From positions 2,976,001 to 3,040,000 of the forward strand of contig NC_017093.1 of assembly GCF_000284295.1 (NCBI RefSeq): a stretch of 64,000 bases of DNA, read 5' to 3'. Made by a program: the position numbers and the translations under genes. The notes under the pieces were generated by a model. The model searched no databases. It was not told where the DNA came from and saw only the letters and a program-made list of their open reading frames with translations. Below are positions 1 through 8,521 of the stretch, in pieces (position 1 is the first letter of the stretch; every line of letters begins with the position of its first letter). Source of the stretch: Actinoplanes missouriensis 431. Its GTDB lineage: Bacteria; Actinomycetota; Actinomycetes; Mycobacteriales; Micromonosporaceae.

Positions 1-1
1 C

Positions 2-82
2 CGGTTCGGCCTCTCCCGCGTCCGGTTCCGCGAGCTGGCCCTGCGCGGCGAGCTGCCGGGCGTGCGCAAGGCCTCCTGGTGA
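2..82 (+). CDS. rpsN: 30S ribosomal protein S14, C-terminal fragment
   Basis: Only the last 26 codons are in the window; the gene starts to the left. The peptide ends GELPGVRKASW, the standard S14 tail, preceded by RFGLSRVRFREL. The zinc-binding form of S14 has two cysteines in this stretch; here they are Ser and Arg, so this is the cysteine-free (zinc-independent) paralogue. In many actinobacteria that paralogue sits in a Zur-controlled cluster with rpmB, rpmG and rpsR, but no neighbour is visible to confirm this. S14 binds 16S rRNA in the head of the small subunit. Confidence 0.88.
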   Translation, partial: RFGLSRVRFRELALRGELPGVRKASW

Positions 83-94
83 CCGCCGTCGCTC

Positions 95-727
95 TCACGT
101 TATGGGCGCGGACTCCGCGGTGACCGGCTGGCGGAGGATGGTGCGCTGTTTCTCGGGCGCCGTCCGCCGCCGGTCACTGAGGTAGATCTCGTGGTGCTTG
201 CCCGTCATCCGCAAGCCCTGCCCCGGGATGACGTCGTCGTGCAGCTGCGCGAGCACGTCCGCCTCCTCGTCGAAGGCCCCGATGTGCAGGGTCTGCACGC
301 ACCTGCCCTCCGACAGGGTCTCCAGGCGGAGGTCGGCGAGACGCGCCGGCCGGTCCTTCGCGCCGGCCCGCTCGACGGCGGCGGCGACCATCTCCGCGCC
401 GATCCAGTCCGGGGTCATGAGCAGCAGCGTCCAGTCCCAGCGTGACTTGTCGCGGGCCGTGGTGAAGGAGTCCATGTCGTCGGCCCACCACAGACCCTCC
501 AGGGGCGGGACGACGTAGTCGCGGCCGAGCTCGGTCTTGCTGGCGAACTTCAGCGTGTACGCCACCGGGTAGAGCGCCTGCAGTGCCTCGGCGAAGGCGG
601 GGGAGGTGTTCGGGTCCCCGTGGCCGTCGATCGCCAGGTACTGCATGTCGGGCACCTCCACGACCCGGAACCGGCCCGGCCGCGCCTGATAGGCGTCGAG
701 GCTCTTCTTGAAATCAGTCTTGATCAT
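95..727 (-). CDS. GyrI-like small-molecule-binding domain protein
   Basis: This 210-residue cytoplasmic protein looks like the stand-alone GyrI-like/SOUL-type family often found beside PadR, MerR or AraC regulators. The N-terminus (MIKTDFKKSLDAYQ) and the VVEVPDMQYLAIDG and HHEIYLSD segments fit that family. Such domains bind small hydrophobic ligands; the ligand here is unknown. The ATG overlaps the stop of the upstream PadR gene by four bases (ATGA), and GAGGG inside the end of padR serves as ribosome binding site, so the two are translationally coupled. I infer a regulator plus a ligand-sequestering or detoxifying partner. Confidence 0.75.
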   Translation of the reverse strand: MIKTDFKKSLDAYQARPGRFRVVEVPDMQYLAIDGHGDPNTSPAFAEALQALYPVAYTLKFASKTELGRDYVVPPLEGLWWADDMDSFTTARDKSRWDWTLLLMTPDWIGAEMVAAAVERAGAKDRPARLADLRLETLSEGRCVQTLHIGAFDEEADVLAQLHDDVIPGQGLRMTGKHHEIYLSDRRRTAPEKQRTILRQPVTAESAPIT

Positions 728-1254
728 CGGTCACCCTCGTCATCGGACACCTGGACTCGACTCGCGAGCCACTGCCTTTCCGCCTGCATGAGGCTCAATG
801 AGTACGAGAACACCTCACGGGCGACCCGATCCTGTTGCGCCTCCGCGGCGGCCCGGACCCCGGCGATCCGCGCGTCGATCGCGGTCAGCCTGGTGCGCAG
901 CGCCTCGGCGTAGTCCCGCTCGGTGAGCAGGCGCAGATTGGCGACGCCCACGAGCAGCGGGACCGGGACCGGCTGCGGCTCGGCGACCAGCGCCAGCGCC
1001 ACCCGCGCGGCCACCTCACGGCCCTCGGCGGTGGCGTGCAGGACGCGGCGCGCCTTCCCGCTCGCCGGACCGCCGGGCGCGTGCAGCAAGCCACGCTTCT
1101 CCAGCTTGCCGAGCAGGTAGTAGATCGAGGAGAAACCGATGTCCGTCCATTGCCGGATGCCGCGTTGCTCGATCACCTGCTCCAGGTCGTAGCCGTGCTG
1201 CGGGCGTTCGATGATCAGGCCGAGCACGGTGAGCTCGGCGGGCGTCAGCTCCAC
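724..1254 (-). CDS. PadR family transcriptional regulator
   Basis: This 176-residue protein starts with a PadR winged helix: LTVLGLIIERPQHGYDLEQVI, then a recognition region with the family hallmark FSSIYYLLGKLEKRGLL, and a helical C-terminal dimerisation domain from about residue 95. PadR proteins are usually ligand-responsive repressors of neighbouring genes and of themselves. It is first in a two-gene leftward operon with the GyrI-like gene. The start is GTG at 1254-1252. There is no Shine-Dalgarno sequence, and a TAGAAT box ends exactly six bases upstream, so the transcript is probably leaderless. Confidence 0.85.
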   Translation of the reverse strand: MELTPAELTVLGLIIERPQHGYDLEQVIEQRGIRQWTDIGFSSIYYLLGKLEKRGLLHAPGGPASGKARRVLHATAEGREVAARVALALVAEPQPVPVPLLVGVANLRLLTERDYAEALRTRLTAIDARIAGVRAAAEAQQDRVAREVFSYSLSLMQAERQWLASRVQVSDDEGDR

Positions 1255-1283
1255 GCCGCTATTCTAGCACTAGAATAGCGGCG
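1254..1283 (-). promoter_or_regulatory. 30-bp perfect palindrome: PadR promoter-operator
   Basis: Two perfect 14-bp arms (CGCCGCTATTCTAG, 1254-1267, and its complement, 1270-1283) are separated by two bases. The -10 box TAGAAT read leftward (1261-1266) lies inside one arm, and the palindrome edge touches the first base of the GTG start. A dimer bound here would block RNA polymerase and the start codon. Autoregulation by PadR is inferred from position. Confidence 0.7.
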
Positions 1284-1307
1284 TGGATCAAGCGTTCGAC
1301 GCTGGGC

Positions 1308-2747
1308 TCAGGCGACGGTGCAGGTCAGGGCCGGCGTGGTGGCCGCGCTGCCGGCGGCGAGCAGGCCGAACGTGGTGCCGGCACCGGGTGCGACGGACCC
1401 GTTGTAGGACGCGTTCGTGACCGTGACGGCGCCGCCGGTGGTGGTCAGCGAGCCGTTCCAGACCTGGCTGACCGACTGCCCGGCGGGCGGCGTCCAGCTC
1501 ACCCGCCAGCCGGTGACGGCGGCGGTCCCGGTGTTCGCGACGGTGACCTCGGCCTGAAAGCCGCCCTGCCAGCTGTTGACCACCCGATAAGCCGCGGAGC
1601 ACCCGCCGGGCGACGACGGGCCGGGGGATGAGGGGCCGGGCGACGACGGGCCGGGCGACGACGGGCCGGGCGACGACGGGCCGGGCGACGACGGGCCGGG
1701 GGAGGACGGCGTCGGCGACGACGGGGTGGTGCTCGGCAGCTGGGAGAAGAACTTCCAGATCTCGCCGCCGGTCCACGTCCGGGCGCCGCTCGTGCCGGTC
1801 GATCCGTCCACCGGTTCCGGCGTGTGGTCACCGTCGAAGGCGGCCCACACGACCGGGTATCCCGGGCGGCAGCCGCTGTAGGCGGTCACGATGTGGGTCA
1901 GGCTGCCCCGGGCCGGCTCCGGCGGGTTCTGCGCGGCGCAGCCGTTGGCGCGGACGAACGTGTCCCGGATCGATCGCCCGAGGGAGATGCCCAGGACGCT
2001 GTCGTGGGTGCCGTGGATGCCCAGGTAGGCGACCGGCTGGGTGCCGCCGGCGCAGCCGCTGAGGTTGGCGCCGGAGAGCACGGCTACGGCGCGGAACACC
2101 GTCGGGCGGGCGCACGCGACGGCGTAGCTCATGGCGCCGCCGTAACTCCACCCGAGGGCGAACAGCTGGGAGGTGTCCACGCACAGGTCGCCCTCGATCA
2201 GGGCGGTCAGGTCGTCGACAAGGGTCAGGTCCCGGCCGCCGGTGTTCGCCCAGCCGTTGTCGATGCCCTGCGGCGCGACGAGGATCGCGCTGTTGTCCGA
2301 CAGCCGCTGCTGCCCGTAGTAGGCCCAGGTGGCGCCGGCCGCGCCGCCGCTCGCGACATCGGCGGCCGTCCCGTTGAGCCAGTGGAAAGCGAAGATCAAT
2401 TTGTACGGGCGGTTGCGGTCGTAGCCGTCCGGAACGCGCAGGATGTAGGAGCGGTTCTGACCGCCGCTGCGAATCGTGCGGGTGCCGCTGGCCAGGGTCG
2501 GCGCCTTCCCGCACCCGGCAGTGGCCGCCGCGGCAGCATCCGGGGCCGCCATCACGCCGGGAGCGCCAAAAACGCCGGGAGCGCCGGGAGCGCCGGGAGC
2601 GCCGGGAGCGCCGAGAGCGCCAGGAGCGCCGAGAGCGCCAGGAGCGCCAGGAGCGCCAGGAGCGCCCAGGACGCCGGAGAGCATCGCGGCGGCCAGCGCC
2701 AGAGCGGAGAGGATCGCGGTCAGCGGTGCGAGACGTCGTCGTGACAT
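1308..2747 (-). CDS. Secreted esterase (PHB depolymerase/feruloyl-esterase type) with CBM2
   Basis: This 479-residue protein has a signal peptide (residues 1-28), a Gly-Ala-Pro repeat tract (28-65), an esterase domain (about 78-335), a Ser-Pro-Gly linker made of near-identical five-residue units (345-380) and a CBM2 cellulose-binding module (382-479). The esterase domain has GWSYGG (nucleophile Ser201), HGTHDS (Asp249) and DGDHTP (His308), as in the LpqC/COG3509 family that includes feruloyl and acetylxylan esterases. It would remove ester decorations from plant polysaccharide. The start at 2747 is chosen because GGAAGGGAG precedes it and a signal peptide follows; an in-frame extension to 2840 lacks both. 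It lies downstream of the xylanase gene, with a strong hairpin between them. Confidence 0.85.
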   Translation of the reverse strand: MSRRRLAPLTAILSALALAAAMLSGVLGAPGAPGAPGALGAPGALGAPGAPGAPGAPGVFGAPGVMAAPDAAAAATAGCGKAPTLASGTRTIRSGGQNRSYILRVPDGYDRNRPYKLIFAFHWLNGTAADVASGGAAGATWAYYGQQRLSDNSAILVAPQGIDNGWANTGGRDLTLVDDLTALIEGDLCVDTSQLFALGWSYGGAMSYAVACARPTVFRAVAVLSGANLSGCAGGTQPVAYLGIHGTHDSVLGISLGRSIRDTFVRANGCAAQNPPEPARGSLTHIVTAYSGCRPGYPVVWAAFDGDHTPEPVDGSTGTSGARTWTGGEIWKFFSQLPSTTPSSPTPSSPGPSSPGPSSPGPSSPGPSSPGPSSPGPSSPGGCSAAYRVVNSWQGGFQAEVTVANTGTAAVTGWRVSWTPPAGQSVSQVWNGSLTTTGGAVTVTNASYNGSVAPGAGTTFGLLAAGSAATTPALTCTVA

Positions 2748-2762
2748 CGGAGATCTCCCTTC

Positions 2763-2792
2763 CCCGGCGCCGGCCGCGGGGCCGGCGCCGGG
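2763..2792 (-). terminator. Strong hairpin between xylanase and esterase genes
   Basis: A perfect 13-bp GC stem (CCCGGCGCCGGCC and complement) with a four-base loop lies between the xylanase stop and the esterase ribosome binding site. There is no U-tract, which is common in actinobacteria. It probably terminates or attenuates transcription from the xylanase promoter into the esterase gene. Confidence 0.65.
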
Positions 2793-2799
2793 ACGTGCG

Positions 2800-4167
<1,368 letters not shown>

Positions 4168-4172
4168 TCACG

Positions 4173-4186
4173 TGGGAGCGTTCCCA
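4173..4186. promoter_or_regulatory. CebR-like operator upstream of xylanase
   Basis: TGGGAGCGTTCCCA differs at one base from TGGGAGCGCTCCCA, the box I recall for CebR (LacI family, cello-oligosaccharide sensor) in Streptomyces. It lies just upstream of the xylanase start, where it could block transcription. The binding protein is not encoded in the window. Confidence 0.7.
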
Positions 4187-4407
4187 CCAAGGGTTGAGCG
4201 CATTTCACGGAAAGGCAAGACGCGACCATCGGCCCGGCGCCGGCATAACGATTACTACGTGCCGAATCGACGCGAAAATACTGGATCAAGAAGTGTTATA
4301 TGAGCCGGTGCTGACGAGTCGCAAACGGCTTGAACTGGCGATACGCAGGACGTACAAAAGAACCTCTTGAATGTGCGGAAACATCCTGGCAATCTTCGGA
4401 ATCAAGT

Positions 4408-4421
4408 TGTTAGCGCTCTCA
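4408..4421. promoter_or_regulatory. LacI-type (CebR-like) operator upstream of SGNH gene
   Basis: TGTTAGCGCTCTCA matches TGGGAGCGCTCCCA at 11 of 14 positions and keeps the AGCGCT core. It sits 34 bp upstream of the ATG at 4456. Together with 4173-4186 it suggests shared control of both arms. Confidence 0.5.
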
Positions 4422-4455
4422 TCCCCGCTTGGAATATCCAAGGAGGCGTAACGCC

Positions 4456-5562
4456 ATGCCCCGAAGAAGCCGGCTCCCAAGGAGACCGTGGCTGCTCGCC
4501 GCAGTCCTCGCCGCCGCCCTGACCGCCCTCGGCGTCACCGCCACCCCCGGCGTCGCGGCCGCGGAGTCCAACGGCGGCACCCGTGTCATGCCGCTCGGTG
4601 ACTCGATCACCGAGGGCACCCAGGTGCCCGGCGGCTACCGCATCGGGCTCTGGCAGCGGATGGCGGCCGCCGGGTACCGGGTGGACCTCGTCGGATCGGC
4701 GTTCAACGGCCCGGCCGGCCTCGGCGACCACGATCACGAGGGGCACCCGGGCTGGCGGATCGACCAGATCGACGCGAACGTCACCGGCTGGCTGCGCGCC
4801 ACCACGCCGCGCACGGTGCTGCTGCACATCGGCACCAACGACATCCTGCAGAACTACAACGTCGGCGGCGCGCCGGGCCGGCTGTCCACCCTGCTCGACC
4901 GGATCAGAGCCGCAGCGCCCTCGGCCGACGTCTTCGTGGCGACCCTGATCCCGCTGGCGAACCCGGGTCAGGAGGCCGCCGCCCGTACCTTCAACGCCGC
5001 CCTGCCCGGCATCGTGAACGGCAAGGGCTCGCGGTTCCACCTGGTCGACATGCACGCCGCGCTCACCACCGCCGACCTGATCGACGGCGTCCACCCGACC
5101 GCCGGCGGCTACGACAAGATGGCCGCCACCTGGTACGCGGCCCTGCGATCGGTCCCCGGAGTGATCGGTGACCCGGCCACCGGCACCGGCGCCGCCCTGG
5201 TCGGCGCCGGATCCGGCCGCTGCCTGGACGTCCCGAACGGCAGCACCGCCAACGGGACCCAGCCGATCATCTGGGACTGCAGCGGCGGGACCAACCAGCG
5301 CTGGACCTACGACGGGCAGACGCTGCGGGCGGTGGGCAAGTGCCTGGACTCGCCGACCGGCGCCACGGCCGGCGCCAAGGCCCAGCTCTGGGACTGCAGC
5401 GGCGCCGCCAACCAACGGTGGACCTTCGTCTCCGGCTCGACGGTCCGCAACGCGCAGTCGGGCCTGTGCCTCGACGTCACCGGCAACGCAACCGCCAACG
5501 GCACCGCGGTCGGCCTCTGGACCTGCACCAACTCCTCCAACCAGCGATGGACAAGCAGATGA
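4456..5562 (+). CDS. Secreted SGNH/GDSL esterase (CE3-like) with CBM13
   Basis: This 368-residue protein has a signal peptide (1-36), an SGNH hydrolase domain (about 40-240) and a ricin-type lectin CBM13 (about 247-368). The domain has VMPLGDSITEG (nucleophile Ser50), a HIGTND block and DGVHPTAGGY (catalytic His). This block pattern resembles CE3 acetylxylan esterases, so deacetylation of xylan is the best guess. The start follows AAGGAGG (4440-4446); an in-frame TTG at 4429 is upstream of this site and was rejected. It is the first gene of a rightward run whose members overlap at stop/start codons. Confidence 0.87.
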   Translation: MPRRSRLPRRPWLLAAVLAAALTALGVTATPGVAAAESNGGTRVMPLGDSITEGTQVPGGYRIGLWQRMAAAGYRVDLVGSAFNGPAGLGDHDHEGHPGWRIDQIDANVTGWLRATTPRTVLLHIGTNDILQNYNVGGAPGRLSTLLDRIRAAAPSADVFVATLIPLANPGQEAAARTFNAALPGIVNGKGSRFHLVDMHAALTTADLIDGVHPTAGGYDKMAATWYAALRSVPGVIGDPATGTGAALVGAGSGRCLDVPNGSTANGTQPIIWDCSGGTNQRWTYDGQTLRAVGKCLDSPTGATAGAKAQLWDCSGAANQRWTFVSGSTVRNAQSGLCLDVTGNATANGTAVGLWTCTNSSNQRWTSR

Positions 5563-7172
5563 TCAGAAAACTGGCGATGACGCTCGCAGCTGCCCTGCTC
5601 GTGCTGCTGCCGCTGCCCTCCGGACCGGCCCACGCGCTCGACAACGGTGTTGCCCGTACCCCTCCGATGGGATGGAACAGCTGGAACACCTTCGGCTGCA
5701 ACATCAACGAGGGACTGATCCGCGGCATGGCCGACGCGATGGTCAGCAGCGGCATGCGCGACCTCGGCTACCAGTACGTCGTCGTCGACGACTGCTGGTT
5801 CAACCCGAACCGGGACTCCGCCGGCAACCTGCAGGGCGACCCGACCCGTTTCCCCAGCGGCATGAAGGCGCTCGGCGACTACCTGCACGGCAAGGGCCTG
5901 AAGTTCGGCATCTACCAGGGGCCGCTCGACAAGACCTGCGCGCAGTACTTCAACAGCTATCCCGGCGCCACCGGCAGCCTGGGTCACGAGGCGCAGGACG
6001 CGCGCCAGTTCGCCGCGTGGGGCGTCGACTACCTCAAGTACGACTGGTGCTCACCGACCGGGACGATCAACGACCAGGTCGCCACGTTCGCCAAGATGCG
6101 TGACGCGCTCGCCGCCACCGGACGGCCGATCGTCTACAGCATCAACCCGAACAGCATCCACGCCAAGACCGGGCCGCAGCGCAACTGGGGCGACGTCGCG
6201 AACATGTGGCGCACCACCGAGGACATCAGCGACGCCTGGGACACCGGGCAGACCAACGGCTACCCGATGGGTGTCAAGAACATCGTGGACGTCACCGTGC
6301 CGCTCGCCGGTTACGCCCGGCCCGGCGGTTTCAACGACCCGGACATGATGGAGGTCGGCCGGGGCGGGATGACCGACACCGAGCAGCGCAGCCACTTCGC
6401 GCTCTGGGCGATGATGGCCTCGCCGCTGATCGCCGGCAACGACCTGCGCTCGATGAGCACGGCCACCCAGACCATCCTGAAGAACCCCCGGCTCATCGCC
6501 ATCAACCAGGACACGCTCGGCCTCCAGGCCAACCAGATCTCGTACGACGGGACGCGTCGCGTGCTGGCCAAGCGGCTCGCCAACGGCGACGTGGCGGTCG
6601 CCCTCTTCAACCAGGGCTCCGCGGCGACCACCGTCTCGACCACCGCTGCCGCGATCGGCAGGAGCGGCAGCGCGTTCACCCTCCAGGACGCCTGGACCGG
6701 CGGCACGACGACCACCTCCGGCACGATCAGCGCCACGGTCCCCGGCCACGGCACGGTCGTCTACCGGGTCAGCGGCGGGACGACCAGCCCCTCCACCACG
6801 ACCACGCTCGTCAGTGCCTCGTCGGGACGCTGTCTCGACGTACCCAACGGAAATGCCGCCAACGGCACGCAGCCGGTCATCTGGGACTGCAACGGCGGCG
6901 CCAACCAGCGCTGGACCACCTCCGGCGCGAGCATCCAGGCCCTCGGCAAGTGCCTGGACGCGCCGATCGGCGCGACCGCCGGCGCCAAGGTCCAGCTCTG
7001 GGACTGCAACGGGCAGTCCAACCAGCAGTGGACGATCCAGTCCGACGGCACCGTCCGCGGCGCCGCCTCGGGTCTCTGCCTGGACGTCGACCACAACCTG
7101 ACCGCCAACGGCACACGCGTCCTGCTCTGGACCTGCGGGACGGCCGCCAACCAGCGATGGAGCCGGGTCTGA
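5559..7172 (+). CDS. Secreted GH27 alpha-galactosidase or beta-L-arabinopyranosidase with CBM13
   Basis: This 537-residue enzyme has a signal peptide (1-26), a GH27 barrel (about 28-310), a C-terminal beta-sandwich (to about 405) and a CBM13 (about 413-537). MGWNSWNTFGC, VVDDCW, YLKYDWC (nucleophile Asp162) and FNDPDMMEVG (acid/base probably Asp262) are diagnostic. GH27 proteins with this architecture in Streptomyces include beta-L-arabinopyranosidases, so the sugar released (galactose or arabinopyranose) is uncertain. The ATG overlaps the previous stop as ATGA; an alternative ATG at 5547 is in frame. The CBM13 resembles that of the preceding gene, suggesting module duplication. Confidence 0.88.
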   Translation: MIRKLAMTLAAALLVLLPLPSGPAHALDNGVARTPPMGWNSWNTFGCNINEGLIRGMADAMVSSGMRDLGYQYVVVDDCWFNPNRDSAGNLQGDPTRFPSGMKALGDYLHGKGLKFGIYQGPLDKTCAQYFNSYPGATGSLGHEAQDARQFAAWGVDYLKYDWCSPTGTINDQVATFAKMRDALAATGRPIVYSINPNSIHAKTGPQRNWGDVANMWRTTEDISDAWDTGQTNGYPMGVKNIVDVTVPLAGYARPGGFNDPDMMEVGRGGMTDTEQRSHFALWAMMASPLIAGNDLRSMSTATQTILKNPRLIAINQDTLGLQANQISYDGTRRVLAKRLANGDVAVALFNQGSAATTVSTTAAAIGRSGSAFTLQDAWTGGTTTTSGTISATVPGHGTVVYRVSGGTTSPSTTTTLVSASSGRCLDVPNGNAANGTQPVIWDCNGGANQRWTTSGASIQALGKCLDAPIGATAGAKVQLWDCNGQSNQQWTIQSDGTVRGAASGLCLDVDHNLTANGTRVLLWTCGTAANQRWSRV

Positions 7173-8521
7173 TGCTGAGAAGGCTTCTCGGGGTCGTCGC
7201 CCTGATCTGCGCCGGCATCGCCGTCCCGGCCGCCGCGCACGCCGACAACCCGATCGTGCAGACCGTCTACACCGCCGATCCGGCGCCGCTGGTTCACAAC
7301 GGCCGCGTCTACCTCTACACCGGCCACGACGAGGACAACTCCACCTACTTCACCATGAAGGAGTGGCGGGTGTACTCGTCGGCCGACATGGTCAACTGGA
7401 CCGACCACGGCTCGCCGATGAGTCTCACCACGTTCAGCTGGGCCAGCGCGAACGCGTGGGCCGGGCAGGTCGTCGCCCGCAACGGCAAGTTCTACTGGTA
7501 CGTCCCGGTCACCAACCGCGCGACCGGGCGGATGGCCATCGGGGTCGGCGTGGCGACCAGCCCGACCGGCCCGTTCACCGACGCGATCGGCCGCCCGCTG
7601 GCCGAGAACGGCGAGATCGACCCGACGGTCTTCATCGACGACGACGGCCAGGCCTACCTCTACTGGGGCAACCCCAACCTCTGGTACGTCCGCCTGAACC
7701 CCGACATGATCAGCTACACCGGCGCGGTGACCCGGATCCCGCTCACCACCAGCGGATTCGGCACCCGCACCGGCAACACCGCCCGGCCCACCCTGTACGA
7801 GGAAGGGCCCTGGGTCCACAAACGCAACGGCCTCTACTACAACGTCTTCGCGGCCAAGTGCTGCTCGGAGTTCATCGGTTACTCCACCGCGCCCGGCCCG
7901 ACCGGCCCGTGGACCTACCGCGGCACCGTCATGCCGACGCAGGGCAGCAGTTTCACCAACCACGCCGGCGTGATCGACTTCAAGGGGAGCTCGTACTTCT
8001 TCTACCACAACGGCGCGCTGCCCGGCGGTGGCGGATACACCCGCTCGGTGGCCGTGGAGCGGTTCAGTTACAACGCCGACGGGACCATTCCGACCATCAC
8101 GATGACGACCGGCGGCGCGCCGCAGAACGGGACGCTCGATCCGTACGTCCGGCAGGAGGCCGAGACGATCGCCTGGAGCACGGGCGTCGAGACCGAACGC
8201 GCGAGCGACGGCGGCATGAACGTCGGCTACGTCGACAACGGTGACTACATCAAGGTCAAGGGCGTCGCCTTCGGATCCGGCGCCACCTCGTTCACCGCCC
8301 GGGTGGCGTCCGCGACCGCCGGCGGCCGCATCGAACTGCGGCTCGGCAGCCCGACCGGCACGCTCGCCGGCACCTGCACGGCGCCGGCGACCGGCGGCTG
8401 GCAGACCTGGACCACGGTCAGCTGCCCGGTCAGCGGCGCCACCGGCTCCCGCGACCTGTACCTGCGGTTCACCGGCGGCAGCGGATACCTCTTCAACGTC
8501 GATTGGTGGCGATTCGCATGA
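7172..8521 (+). CDS. Secreted GH43 glycosidase (arabinofuranosidase/xylosidase type) with CBM6
   Basis: This 449-residue protein has a signal peptide (1-24), a five-bladed GH43 propeller (about 28-315) and a C-terminal CBM6 (about 325-449, from QEAE to FNVDWWRF). Candidate catalytic residues are the Asp in TADPAPLV, the Asp in EIDPTVF and the Glu in LYEEGPWV. GH43-CBM6 enzymes commonly act as arabinoxylan arabinofuranohydrolases or xylosidases. The ATG shares one base with the previous stop (TGATG). It is the only member of the rightward run with CBM6 instead of CBM13. Confidence 0.87.
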   Translation: MLRRLLGVVALICAGIAVPAAAHADNPIVQTVYTADPAPLVHNGRVYLYTGHDEDNSTYFTMKEWRVYSSADMVNWTDHGSPMSLTTFSWASANAWAGQVVARNGKFYWYVPVTNRATGRMAIGVGVATSPTGPFTDAIGRPLAENGEIDPTVFIDDDGQAYLYWGNPNLWYVRLNPDMISYTGAVTRIPLTTSGFGTRTGNTARPTLYEEGPWVHKRNGLYYNVFAAKCCSEFIGYSTAPGPTGPWTYRGTVMPTQGSSFTNHAGVIDFKGSSYFFYHNGALPGGGGYTRSVAVERFSYNADGTIPTITMTTGGAPQNGTLDPYVRQEAETIAWSTGVETERASDGGMNVGYVDNGDYIKVKGVAFGSGATSFTARVASATAGGRIELRLGSPTGTLAGTCTAPATGGWQTWTTVSCPVSGATGSRDLYLRFTGGSGYLFNVDWWRFA

